Shown piece after piece: positions 9,295 through 18,364 of a stretch of DNA of 64,000 bases; within the stretch, counting starts at the first letter, position 1, and each line of letters begins with the position of its first letter. The notes beneath the pieces were generated by a model. It did not search any database. It saw only the letters and a program-made list of their open reading frames with translations, and had not been told where the DNA came from. The stretch is from NCBI GenBank assembly GCA_963575745.1, contig CAUYUJ010003625.1, forward strand, positions 426,635 to 490,634. Reading direction: 5' to 3'. The translations under genes were made by a program, and so were the position numbers. Source of the stretch: Prorocentrum cordatum. Lineage: Eukaryota > Sar > Dinophyceae > Prorocentrales > Prorocentraceae.

Positions 9295-12200
9295 TCATGC
9301 CACGCCCCCCCGCCCAAGGGCAACACAGCTGGCCTCGAGCAACTTGTCCACCTGAGCGTCCAAGGACGCGGCCACCTCCGACTTGCGGATCGTCTTCCCA
9401 GCGTGCGCAAGGAACGTCTTGAGGTTCACCTTCCGCGGCTCGACGAAGCCATCCAGCCAGTGCTTGCTGTCCTCCATGCCGCCAGCCACCTGGTTGATTA
9501 TTGACGTGAGCGTGGCCATCGAGTTCTTGGAGTGGTCGACCTCCGTCGTGGCGAACGCCGTCAGCAGCTCCTTCCCATTCGAACTCTCGGCGCCAGCCTT
9601 GTCATGCAGCGAATCGATGACGTCGCTGAAGTGCCCGCCCTGCAGCTCGCACGACTTCGGTGGAGGCTTGGTGGAGTCCATAACGTCCAAGGCATGCTTC
9701 AAGTCTACGATATCATCGATGTTATCGCTAGCCTCCGAATCTGCACCCCTCTCCCCGATCGCGGCAATGGACTCCGTCAGGCGCTTGGTGCACGCAACGA
9801 ATGACACGATGGAGGTTGCCAGGGCGCGCAAGTCGTCGGCGCCGCCAGGCACGAGCTTGAGGAAGTTGCAACACACGTCGTTCACTTTGCTGAGCGTGAT
9901 GTCTAAGCTTGGGTCGACGATCATGCTCTTCACAAGGGAGACCACGTAATTCTTGACATCCGTGCCCTGCGCAACGGAGATCTCCAAATGCTTGTTCGCA
10001 TTGAGCGTCTGCACGGCGAGGTCGAGCTTCTCGTCGCAGGGGTCCTCGGCACAATCGCGCAACGAGCCGAACACCTTGTCCGCGTTCGTCTTTGCTGCCC
10101 CTCTCTGCAGGATCAGCCCGATTTTGTTAAGTTGATCAGCGATGTCGCCATTGTGGGGGAACGTCACAGATGCTTCCGAGAGGACCTTGCTGAAGCCGCT
10201 AACGATATCGCAGTGCAACCCCGCGTCAGGGGCGGCACTGACCGCCTCCAACAACATCTCCCCGTAATTGACGATGCACTTGCTAACCTCATTCCCGAAT
10301 CCCGAAACGACATCGGTGAGGCCAGCTGCACCCGCCGTGTTGTAGACAGTCAAACACTTCGTGAGCGCGTCAGGGTCGCCCATGTCGAACGTACGAGAGC
10401 CGTCCTTGGAGTCCGAGTCCTCTGTCACTCCCTCCATGAAGTCCTCAACCATGGCACTGTTGGCCCTGAAGTCCAACAGCATCGGGCGCAAATCGGAGAA
10501 CTTGAAGAACAGCTTGCCAAAGAACTTTGACTCCGTCAGGGCGCAGTAGAACTTGTGCGGCATGGGCGACAGCCCCTTGCCCGCTAAGTTGACCTGCGAG
10601 AAGCTGTCAACGGCCATGAAGTACTCATCGTGCACGAGGTTCCTCATGTCGCAGAGGCCGCAAATGACCCTCATCATGAGCAGAGTCTCCCCGATGAGAC
10701 CCGCTGCGTCGTCAGTCAATTCGCCGAACTCGCTGCAATTCTGCTTCAGCTTGTTGAGGACGTGCTCGGCATGTCGTTGGATCAGATCGGCAGAGGCACC
10801 ATCGTCCTGCGTGTACACGCCGTCAACCACGACCGCCTGCGTCCACTCGCTCCTGAATAGCTTCGCCTTGTCCTTAAAGCTGCACCTCATCAACGACCCC
10901 ATGGGATCATACCAATCAAACTCTGGCTGCGGCTCCCCATTCCCACCATCTCCGTGAACAACAGCGATGGGCCAGAGGATGTCGAAGCAGGCGTTGAGCG
11001 AAGCTGCGTCCAAGTCGCAACGCATGCGGGCGTCCCGCGCCTTGATAGTCACCAGGTCGACTTCCACATGGAGGGGGAGCCGATCGAACTCCAGCAACGC
11101 GCACTTCAGGGCATTGTTCACGGTTTCTGGGTCCGCCTTGAAGATCTTCACGTGGGGGAGTTCCTCCACCTTGGCATGCTTCTGAGTCCAGGCATCGATC
11201 GTGTCGGCCTTGGTGTTGGGCTTCTTCTCGCGAAGGCGCCTCGCTGCCAACGTGGCTTGGTGACGAGCGTTCCCCTGGTTGCCCAACTCCATTGCCTTCC
11301 AGAGGTCGCAACGCTTCCTGTGATCTGCGACGATGACGTCGGCTGGGTCATCCTTGCAGATGGTGGCATCATCACCCTTTAACTGCATTCGCACAGTCTT
11401 GGCGATTGTGATCAGGCTCGCCTGGCTCGCGGTGTCATCGTCGCTCTCGTGCACGGCGTAAACCTTCTCCCCACCAATCACAGGCGCAGAGTCGGACTTG
11501 GCCGCCGAGGGCGGGCCGCGGGGGCTGGCTTGCGGGCTGCGGCGGGGTCCTTCCGCATCGGACAGCACTTCCAACGATTTCGTAATCCTGCCCATTGGGA
11601 CTGTGACAAGACTTGGCTGGGCGGGATCGACAACCATGTCCTGTGCGGATCCCGTGGCACCTGGCGCTGAGCGAGCCCTCGAGCTGGCACCCGACCCGCA
11701 ACTCAATCTTCGCCCGCGCGCCTGCTGCTTGGCGCTGCCATCACCGCCGACTTCAGGGCCACCAATGTCGTCATCGTCATCATCGTCATTGACATTGACA
11801 GCCTTGCCTGACTGGAGTTGCGCGATCCTCTTGTTTTCCTTCGTGGCCAAACGATCTTGGAAATCTTCCCAGGTAACCGTCAGCTTGTACTTGCTGTCTG
11901 TCGGGCCATACTTGGAGTCCACGGTGCTCTTCACGCAGTCGAAGACCTCCTCGCCGTGGTTCAAGTATGCGTGCTGCTCTGGCGACGTGGCCTGCTTGCG
12001 CTGGCCTTGCTCCAAGACGAACTCGCAGACCCAGGTGGGCCAGTCGCTGACGGGGTCGTATGGGAACAAGTAGAACTCCTCCAGCTGGTCGGTGCGCGGG
12101 TCCCTGGCTTTCACCATCGGCACGCCAGCCAGGAGCTTGCGGGTGATATCCCAATCGAATACTTGCTTCACTGTATACTTCAAGTCGCTCATCGTTGGGG

Positions 12201-12504
12201 CAGTGTACTTCACCACCATACGCTGTTTGAAAGACTGGCCAATTTGAACTGATTCGGGTACGAAGTTCGGGCCCTTGTCGTTAGAGTGCTGCTCGAATGC
12301 CTTGTCGAATGTGATCCCCGTCTTCTCGACCTGGTACATAGCCGAGAACTGCTCCCATGTGATACCGTTCATGTAGGAGTCGTAGTAACCCTTGTGCTTG
12401 GCGCACTGGTTCAAGCCACCCTTGGGCGTAGAGGCTGCCCCAGCAGGTCGGGCGCCCAAGGCTGTTGGGACATCATGGCCTTTAGGGCGACTGTCCTCGT
12501 GCAA
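9295..12504 (-). CDS. Large protein of unknown function, main exon (~1069 codons)
   Basis: The longest non-repetitive frame in the window, with balanced amino-acid use unlike the Pro/Arg-rich shadows around it. N-terminal region (residues 30-130) has CAKHKGYYDSYMNGITWEQF, of a type I associate, from memory, with large dinoflagellate families annotated only as hypothetical. Residues 240-246 form an Asp run, followed by a Ser/Pro/Arg-rich disordered linker (about 255-360) that may separate an N-terminal domain from a mostly helical C-terminal two-thirds. No signal peptide, membrane segment or catalytic motif is visible. The first ATG-like start at 12504 may be internal: an AG acceptor lies at CGAGGACAG|TCGCC just inside it, and a candidate first exon is at 12934-13152. 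The frame loses its character near 9325, where an intron donor is expected. Partner or pathway: not inferable. Confidence 0.75.
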   Translation of the reverse strand: MHEDSRPKGHDVPTALGARPAGAASTPKGGLNQCAKHKGYYDSYMNGITWEQFSAMYQVEKTGITFDKAFEQHSNDKGPNFVPESVQIGQSFKQRMVVKYTAPTMSDLKYTVKQVFDWDITRKLLAGVPMVKARDPRTDQLEEFYLFPYDPVSDWPTWVCEFVLEQGQRKQATSPEQHAYLNHGEEVFDCVKSTVDSKYGPTDSKYKLTVTWEDFQDRLATKENKRIAQLQSGKAVNVNDDDDDDDIGGPEVGGDGSAKQQARGRRLSCGSGASSRARSAPGATGSAQDMVVDPAQPSLVTVPMGRITKSLEVLSDAEGPRRSPQASPRGPPSAAKSDSAPVIGGEKVYAVHESDDDTASQASLITIAKTVRMQLKGDDATICKDDPADVIVADHRKRCDLWKAMELGNQGNARHQATLAARRLREKKPNTKADTIDAWTQKHAKVEELPHVKIFKADPETVNNALKCALLEFDRLPLHVEVDLVTIKARDARMRCDLDAASLNACFDILWPIAVVHGDGGNGEPQPEFDWYDPMGSLMRCSFKDKAKLFRSEWTQAVVVDGVYTQDDGASADLIQRHAEHVLNKLKQNCSEFGELTDDAAGLIGETLLMMRVICGLCDMRNLVHDEYFMAVDSFSQVNLAGKGLSPMPHKFYCALTESKFFGKLFFKFSDLRPMLLDFRANSAMVEDFMEGVTEDSDSKDGSRTFDMGDPDALTKCLTVYNTAGAAGLTDVVSGFGNEVSKCIVNYGEMLLEAVSAAPDAGLHCDIVSGFSKVLSEASVTFPHNGDIADQLNKIGLILQRGAAKTNADKVFGSLRDCAEDPCDEKLDLAVQTLNANKHLEISVAQGTDVKNYVVSLVKSMIVDPSLDITLSKVNDVCCNFLKLVPGGADDLRALATSIVSFVACTKRLTESIAAIGERGADSEASDNIDDIVDLKHALDVMDSTKPPPKSCELQGGHFSDVIDSLHDKAGAESSNGKELLTAFATTEVDHSKNSMATLTSIINQVAGGMEDSKHWLDGFVEPRKVNLKTFLAHAGKTIRKSEVAASLDAQVDKLLEASCVALGRGGVA

Positions 12505-12539
12505 GACTCCGAGGGCCAGGGACGTTAGCGATCTGACAT

Positions 12540-12790
12540 TAGTATTACAACATATTGGCGTATGGTTATAAGGCGGGCCTTTGAGGTTCGGGCCTTAGGC
12601 TAATCTTAGGGTTAGGGCGTAAGGGTGGCCAGTCTAAGCAGTCCAGGTTAGTTGGCGAGTCGGTGAGGTTCTGGCCTTTGAGGTTCGGGATTTAGGCATT
12701 AAGCTTCGGGCCTAGGTTTAAGGCCTTTGGGGCTACGGGACTGCTTGGGTAGGGTGTAGGGACCTGGTCCTTGAGGTTCGGGCCCTATCA
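12540..12790. repeat. GGCCTTTGAGGTTCGGG repeat with TTAGGG-like motifs
   Basis: Three copies of C(C/T)TTTGAGGTTCGGG (near 12576, 12675, 12769) among many TTAGG/TTAAG motifs, including CTTAGGGTTAGGGCG at 12607. It lies between the main exon and the possible first exon and may be intronic. The complementary style (CCCTAA, CCTAACC) dominates 20.99-21.33 kb. Confidence 0.65.
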
Positions 12791-12933
12791 GTAGTGCTAT
12801 GAAGGGGGCGGTGCGGAGCGAACCCTCGAGACCCCCAGTCGGCCAGGAACGGAGATCGGGCCCCGCGATCCGATGCAAGGACACCGAACAGAAATGGATC
12901 GACGGGTGCATTGACACCGCTCACGCTTGATAC

Positions 12934-13152
12934 CGAAACCGCAACCAGCTCGCCTGGGGCAGTGACCGTCGCAGGAGCCCCGCAACAATCGCACGCGGCC
13001 TTCCGCGTGCGCTTGGCCTCATCGTGATCTGCGACGCGCTGGGCCGAGAGGATGCGCTTCTGGCCCTGCGACAAGGCGCCTCTCTTCCTGCCAGGCTGGA
13101 CGCGGCCGCCACGCGGGCCACCGCGCAGCTCAGGTGGCTGCCGCTCTGACAT
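12934..13152 (-). CDS. Possible first exon of the 8.8-12.5 kb gene
   Basis: From an ATG at 13152-13150 the minus strand reads MSERQPPELRGGPRGG, then a basic stretch and a cysteine cluster CDCCGA, up to ELVAVS, where GGTTTCG|GTATCAAG offers a GT donor at 12933. The peptide is Arg/Lys-rich and could be a nuclear-targeting N-terminus. Beyond the donor the frame continues open but becomes less protein-like. Assignment to the downstream gene is inference from strand, spacing (430 bp) and the available donor/acceptor pair; it could equally be a separate short gene. Confidence 0.35.
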
Positions 13153-15054
13153 GGCCCCTGAGGCTGTTGGTGCCGAAGCCAAGCCGCTGGGACGAGGCCG
13201 ACTGTTGGATGGGCTCAAGCAACAATCACTGCTGCTCGAACCTCAACGGCCTCGCGGCAGTAGCCCCGCAGCCCGCGGCAAGGGGGGTGGCATCTGCAAC
13301 CTTCGCAGCGGCGGCAACGGCACTTCGGCGGGGGGCATAATGAACATTGGCGAGGTGCTTCGGGCGACGGGGGCGCGGCCGTGGACCTCGGGGTGCGAGG
13401 GGGCGGGTCACAAAGAGGAGGGGGTGCGCAACTTCCAACGCGGCCTGCGTTGGCCATCCGCCGAAACCGACCCCCTTGCGCACGCCGCGTCGCCACCCCC
13501 GATCACCCCCGTCAACGATTGAGTCCCGCTTTCCCTTGTGGCCCGCCCCGCGCCTCCAATACGACGGCGCCTCCCCCCCCCTGCCCCCGAATGGGATGAA
13601 CGGGTGGGCCTGAAAAAGGGGAGTGGGTGGGTGATGTGGGGGGGGGGCTTTAAACATATCAGGCCCTCAAGGGTTGGTGGGATCTTCAACGGGCGCGCTG
13701 AGCAGTGTGCTCAGGGGCGGACTCGATCCCACGTGCAGGTCGTAGACCTGAACACCAGCACGAGGTACTGGCACACCCCTCACCCGACCCATTCTTTCCT
13801 GGTCGTGACGTACCGCCGCGACTGGCCAGCACGTCCAATATGGCACAAGATGGTTCCGAGGGTTCGCAAGAACAGCCACATAGTGACTCCAATATTGCTC
13901 ACGATAAAACAAGATCTTTCAACTGTGTGCCCGACATGCCCCAGTAGGCCCCAAGGCAGCTCCAAGGCGGGCCCACGGTGTTGAGGACCCGCCCAACGAA
14001 CATTCGAAACCCAACAGGTGTCTAGCCTAACGCCTACATGATGTTATTGCGGTTCGCATTCTCGCCCTTACGTTGCCCAACGGTCTCTGAAGCAACGTGA
14101 GTCCGCAGCATTGCCCCATCGCTCCCCAAGAAAGGCCCGATATGGCTTCCAGAAGCCCAGCAAAGTCTTAAGCCACAAGCTCCTCGCGTTGATATCCCGC
14201 TTGCTATGAACGCTGGCCCTGGGAAGAGACAGCAAGGAACGCTGACGTATCAGATAGTAGGATTGCGGGACAACGCACGTCCAGCCAAACGACCAACCAA
14301 CCAGCTCGTGGCCGAATGAAAGGAGCGTGAGGAATGGCTGGGCATGATGATAGGAGCACCTCCCAAGACCGCACGGTTCACTGCCGCACCTCCCCCTCTC
14401 AACATGGGGCTTTGCCCCGATTGACACGCCAGGAGCTCGCGCAAGCGGCGGCAATTGCGCAATTGGCAGCACCAGAAGGGCGATTAGGAAACGCGAATGG
14501 GGGGAGCGTCGGATGCCATGAGGTCCTTGACTTAGTGCGAGGGTGAGAGAGGGGATGCGGCGAATGCGACAGCCTGCAGAGCTGGAATCAGACCGTGGCC
14601 GTGGACCCAAACGCAGGGGCAAGAGATGGTGGCTAGCTGAATGGCAAAGCAATGGCTGGCGACACGGCAAAACGCTATCCGCCATCCAGCCTCTTGCCAC
14701 CATCGCAGCTTCCTGCCCTCCTCCGACCTCCGCACCCACCCACCCCCGCATGCTCCGAAGCGCGGGGCTGCGGCAGAAGCGCGGGGCGCGCCTGCGCGAC
14801 GATCGTGTACAGCACGGGCCGCGAAGAGAGCGATGGGCGGGCCGCGAGGGAAGCAGCCGCAACGGTTAGAGAAAGCAGATGGGTGGATTGATGAGGCCCC
14901 CCGAAGGTCCCACCTCAACATCCTCCTCCTCCTCAGCATCACAATTCTCCTGATCCCTAAACGGGCATTCAACTTGCGGCGGGATGGGGGGGGGGGTGGC
15001 GGCGCTGGCGCGGGAATTCGAAACGTTCCCCCCTCTGCGTCAGGACAAGCTTCC
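13153..15054. other. No gene recognised
   Basis: Contains overlapping Pro/Arg-rich frames, a short CCAAGATGG-type repeat (13830-13990), a G-run at 13639-13648 and a CCAACCAACCAG fragment near 14297. The 265-codon minus-strand frame (14862-14068) has Ser/Arg/His-rich composition and no recognisable domain. Confidence 0.5.
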
Positions 15055-15135
15055 CCCCGTGGTCAGAACGCGCATGTATGGCCAGATCGTGGTCAGAACG
15101 CACCTCCATGGCCAGAACGCGCCCCACATGGTCAA
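15055..15135 (+). repeat. TGGTCAGAACGCGCC motif array 1
   Basis: Four copies of TGG(T/C)CAGAACGC(G/A)C spaced 17-30 bp apart. The same motif recurs at 16.26-16.62 kb and 17.76-17.80 kb, in the spacers around the two paralogous genes. Confidence 0.8.
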
Positions 15136-15567
15136 TGACTTGCGGCCCTCCCCTGACGAAGATACGGTCAACGACGGATTGATGCTGTGCGGGGGGGGAG
15201 GGGGGGGGGGGGGCAAATTATAGGCAGAATATTGCAAATCACCTGCGCCTAAACACATGGGTGCGTCGATCGGGCTGCACCCATCGGGTCGCACGTGGAA
15301 TCGGCCGCCGTGCCCGAAACGAATGGAAAGAAGCAATGATATGATGATCCACCTGCCGCGACAGTGCTCACACATGTCGCGTGTTACCGATGACGCAAAC
15401 TCGAGCTCAGCACGCCTTGAAATGCACGGCGTTGGTGAGACAACAAAGTGCCGCCGCACCCCATGCAGCATTCAGCCCCCCAACTTCGTACAGTCCTCCC
15501 TTGCCCCCGTCCCCATCGCCAGGCGTGCACGCTACGAGCTCAACCCTGTTCTGTGCCGAAGACCTGG
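15136..15567. other. 3' flank of small gene copy 1; no gene seen
   Basis: Contains a G-run (15190-15215). From about 15470 it is alignable with the 3' flank of the second copy near 16970 (both have CCCCCGTCCCC followed by a GCGCCGAAGA-like block), so the tandem duplication extends past the stop codons. Confidence 0.5.
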
Positions 15568-16113
15568 CTACCGATCAAACAGCGGGATGACGGACGGCGC
15601 CGTCGGCTGGATGACACGCCCCTCCGCCGACCGATGGACTGGCGGCGGGATCTCATCAGGCAGACGCCGATCTGGCGGCACGTATGGCGCAAACTTCGGC
15701 GGCGGTGGCTCACCCAGGCCCTGGGCCTTGAAGGCCTTGGCCTTCGGCTGATGCTTCGGCGGGCGACCCCTGTGCTTCGGACCCGCTGGCACAATGGCGT
15801 GCTTCGGAATTGGCACTGGCGGTGGTAGCGGAGCCGCAACCTTCACCATCGCCTTCACCACGCCCTTCGCCATCACGCCCTGCTGCTTAGGCTTGGCCTT
15901 CATCGCAGCCTTCGCCTTCGCATCCGCTATGAAGGTCGTCAGTGCCGTCGTCTTCCTGAGGTTCGCCTCGTGGAACGTCTTCACGCGGGCTCCGACCCAC
16001 TGGATGTGCTGGTTCTGCTTGGTGATGGCCATGCTCTGCCACTTCACCGTGCGACGAAGCTCGTCACTCTCGGCCATGACATCAGCCAGGCTAGGTAACC
16101 CCTTGGGCGGCAT
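15568..16113 (-). CDS. Small basic protein, tandem copy 1 (unknown function)
   Basis: About 181 codons from ATG at 16113 (MPPKGLPSLADVMAESDELR). In-frame GTG codons occur just upstream, but the first ATG after the acceptor is the likely start. Residues about 10-70 are predicted coiled-coil-like helix; residues about 65-105 are Lys/Ala-rich; HRGRPPKHQPK near residue 115 resembles an AT-hook, suggesting DNA binding (inference); the C-terminus is Pro-rich. It is paralogous to the gene at 17077-17604: ELRRTVKWQSMAITKQNQHI aligns with RLRRTVSLGRKCIDKQSSQI, and IQWV with IQWM. A TTTTCTTGCAG acceptor lies 28 nt upstream of the ATG. The two genes share flanks as well as coding sequence, so they arose by tandem duplication of about 1.5 kb. 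Confidence 0.7.
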   Translation of the reverse strand: MPPKGLPSLADVMAESDELRRTVKWQSMAITKQNQHIQWVGARVKTFHEANLRKTTALTTFIADAKAKAAMKAKPKQQGVMAKGVVKAMVKVAAPLPPPVPIPKHAIVPAGPKHRGRPPKHQPKAKAFKAQGLGEPPPPKFAPYVPPDRRLPDEIPPPVHRSAEGRVIQPTAPSVIPLFDR

Positions 16114-16140
16114 CGCCACCTGTCAACTGCAAGCTTGGCC

Positions 16141-16151
16141 CTGCAAGAAAA
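16141..16151 (-). promoter_or_regulatory. Splice acceptor TTTTCTTGCAG, copy 1
   Basis: Minus-strand TTTTCTTGCAG lies 28 nt before the ATG of copy 1, with a second AG in GTTGACAG|GTGG closer to the start. The identical 11-mer precedes copy 2. In dinoflagellates such a pyrimidine-AG site just upstream of an ORF is where the spliced leader is trans-spliced; that use is inference here. Confidence 0.6.
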
Positions 16152-16261
16152 CACCGAGATGCCGAAACCGCTTGAGCCACTCTTGCTACTGATGCCAACG
16201 CTGGGAGGGCCAAGGCAAAAATTGCCGGATGTCTCTGGTAGGGCTCCTCACGGGGAACGGG

Positions 16262-16620
16262 TCTGGTCAGAACGCGCCTCCACGGTCAGACCGCGCCTCC
16301 CTGGACAGAACGCGCCTGGAGCGCTGTACGCATGTAGAGGACCCCCAATGTGGGACATGAAGAACGATTCAGGTCAGAACGCACCCTGGCCAGAGCGCGC
16401 CTCGCTGGTCAGAACGCTCCAACATGGTCAGAACGCGCCCACGTCGTCACTCTCCCTATCCCTGCATTGGTTTTCGAGTGTCGGCGCAGGGGGGTGGTGG
16501 TGGGGGAGGGGGGGGGGGCGCGAGGGCTTGAACTCTTGTGTTAGGGCATGTGGCCAGAGCATTACATGACCAGGTCGCGGCCAGAACGCGCCTCCTTGGT
16601 CAGAGCGCGCCTCCCAGAGC
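16262..16620 (+). repeat. TGGTCAGAACGCGCC motif array 2
   Basis: About nine copies in three clusters (16262-16318, 16371-16440, 16550-16615) of TGGTCAGAACGCGCCTCC-like units with a ~18-bp period, separated by unrelated sequence including a G-run near 16510. The array lies between the two paralogous genes, upstream of copy 1. Confidence 0.8.
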
Positions 16621-17076
16621 CAATGGCCCGCGCCCCCACCCCCAAACCCCCAACCCCATCACCTTTCCTGACGACGATAAGGCCGACGACGGCTCGACGT
16701 GGGAGGGGCGAGCTGGTGAGAAAAACACACATGCAACCCACATGCACCGAAGTAGTTGGGTTCGTAGCTCGAGGTGGCCGCCGCCGAGCAGCACTTAGAA
16801 TCGAACAAAGCTGTTGTCAGAAGCTAAGTGTGCAATACTGCTTCGTACTCGTCCTGACGCCTTTGCTCTCGCAGGCAGCGTGAATGTCATGACCATCACG
16901 CGAGCTCCTGGCGCATTGCGTTAGCTCCACTGCGCTGCTGAGGCAGCCGAGTGTTGCCGCATCTCGTGCAACAATCCTCCATCCCCCATCAACGTCCCAC
17001 TTCCTCCCATACCCCCGTCCCCGTCGTCAGCTGCGCCACAGACGAGCGCGCTCCAGTCCTGCGCCGAAGAACCCGA
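16621..17076. other. Intergenic spacer between tandem gene copies
   Basis: No gene seen. Its last ~110 bp (16970-17076) correspond to the 3' flank of copy 1 at 15470-15567. Confidence 0.55.
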
Positions 17077-17604
17077 TCACTGATCTGGCAGCGCGATGGC
17101 GGGCAGACGCTTCGGCTGCACGACCTCCCCACACGGGTGGCGCTGGATCGGCACCCACAGCACGTTGGCTTTCCAACGCGGCTGCGGCGCAGAGACCCGT
17201 TGCGGCTTCGGCGGTGGCGTTGCGTTGGCCTTGGCCATGGCCACAGGAACCAGCGGCATCACGGGCTGGAGGCGCATCGCCTCCGCAAGGGCCTCAGGTG
17301 GATTGGGCACAGGACTCTCGCTGGCTGGTGCAAATGGAGCCCCCTGCTGCTGCATCACCACGGCCTTCACCTGGGTCACGCGGTGCTTAGAATTTGCCTT
17401 CACCACGGCCTTCGCGGCGTCTATGACGAACGCCAATGTAGTCATCTTCTTGATGGCCGCCTTGCCGAACGACGCCGTGGCATTGGACACCATCCACTGG
17501 ATCTGGCTGCTCTGCTTGTCGATGCATTTGCGCCCCAAGCTCACTGTGCGACGAAGGCGAGCATTCTCGGCCATGGCAGCATCTAAGAGCTGCTTATCCT
17601 CCAT
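17077..17604 (-). CDS. Small basic protein, tandem copy 2 (unknown function)
   Basis: About 175 codons from ATG at 17604 (MEDKQLLDAAMAENARLRRT). A GTG immediately upstream would add one residue but is not needed. Layout mirrors the neighbouring copy: N-terminal coiled-coil-like helix, central Lys/Ala segment (AAKAVVKANSKHRV), Pro/Gln/Val-rich C-terminus. The AT-hook-like RGRPPK of copy 1 is not conserved here, which weakens a DNA-binding role for the family. No membrane or secretion signal. An acceptor TTTTCTTGCAG lies 33 nt upstream of the ATG. The two proteins have diverged widely outside the N-terminal 70 residues, so the duplication is not recent. Confidence 0.7.
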   Translation of the reverse strand: MEDKQLLDAAMAENARLRRTVSLGRKCIDKQSSQIQWMVSNATASFGKAAIKKMTTLAFVIDAAKAVVKANSKHRVTQVKAVVMQQQGAPFAPASESPVPNPPEALAEAMRLQPVMPLVPVAMAKANATPPPKPQRVSAPQPRWKANVLWVPIQRHPCGEVVQPKRLPAIALPDQ

Positions 17605-17637
17605 CACTACCTGTCAGCAGCAGACGTGTTTTGCTTC

Positions 17638-17648
17638 TGCAAGAAAAC
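17638..17648 (-). promoter_or_regulatory. Splice acceptor TTTTCTTGCAG, copy 2
   Basis: Identical to the site upstream of copy 1, and likewise followed by a second AG (GCTGACAG|GTAG) nearer the ATG. Its conservation between paralogs whose coding regions have drifted argues it is functional. Confidence 0.6.
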
Positions 17649-17754
17649 GATGCGATGTAAGTAGCACTTGTGCCACACCTGCTACGGATGCCAGGGTTGG
17701 AAGGACCAGAATACAGATGCCCGATGCTCCAGGTAAGGTTCCTCGAAGGGAACG

Positions 17755-17800
17755 GTTCTGGCAAGAACGAGCCACCTGGTCAGACCGCGCCCCCCTGCCC
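17755..17800 (+). repeat. TGGTCAGAACGCGCC motif, array 3 (two copies)
   Basis: CTGGCAAGAACGAGCC and CTGGTCAGACCGCGCC, 18 bp apart, upstream of gene copy 2, in the position that array 2 occupies relative to copy 1. Confidence 0.65.
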
Positions 17801-17829
17801 CTGGACATAAAGCTCCAGGAGCGTTGCTC

Positions 17830-18165
17830 GATATTTAACTGAACACCATACGGGGCACCGCCGACACCCCCCCTTCTTCCCCTTCCAGGAGGCCTCAGGA
17901 GGGCGTGTTAATTATAGATCCCCCGACCCCTTCACCCCGCACCCCCACCCTTCAACGGCCCCAACTACCCCACTGGCATTTCCCTGGGTCTGCACTGGTC
18001 GCCGTGAGAGGGTTGGGGCATCCAATACTGCAGGAGATGGCTCCAAGAGGGCAACGGATGGCCATGGACAAGGAAAGCTCAGGATATCTCAAGGCCATTC
18101 GGTCGCTCAAGACTGCTTCCAACATGATCCAACAGGCCCTGGAGGGCGCACTGGCGCGCGCGGCC
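17830..18165. repeat. Spacer with CCAAGA-type degenerate repeat
   Basis: C-rich sequence followed from about 17980 by phrases such as GCATCCAATACTGCAGGAGA, GGCTCCAAGAGGGC and CTTCCAACATGATCCAACA, of the same style as 8.04-8.69 kb. No gene seen. Confidence 0.5.
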
Positions 18166-18330
18166 CAGGCGGGGGGGGGGGGGGGGGGGGCGGGGGGGGG
18201 GGGGGGGGAGGGGGGGGTACTTCGCGCGCGCGCCCAGACGGTGTACTTAGCGCGCGCGGCCCAGGCGGCCCCAACAAGTAAAGGGTGTACTTAGCGCGCG
18301 CGGCCCAGGCGGCCCCAACAAGTGAACAAG
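18166..18330. repeat. Poly-G tract and 43-bp tandem repeat
   Basis: A nearly pure G-run of about 50 nt (18169-18218, three interruptions) is followed by three partly overlapping units containing GTGTACTTAGCGCGCGCGGC and CCAGGCGGCCCCAACAAGT. The G-run length should be treated as uncertain in any assembly. Confidence 0.85.
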
Positions 18331-18364
18331 TGTTGGTGGTTTACAAACTGCCCAAACAATGTCC

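Noticed and set aside
13725-13790. Possible tRNA-like fold on the minus strand (GGATCGAGTCC)
   Set aside because: T-arm does not pair correctly and no anticodon stem fits.
15055-17800. CRISPR-like spaced short repeats (TGGTCAGAACGCGCC)
   Set aside because: Spacing is short and irregular, repeats are degenerate, no cas genes, and the sequence is eukaryotic.
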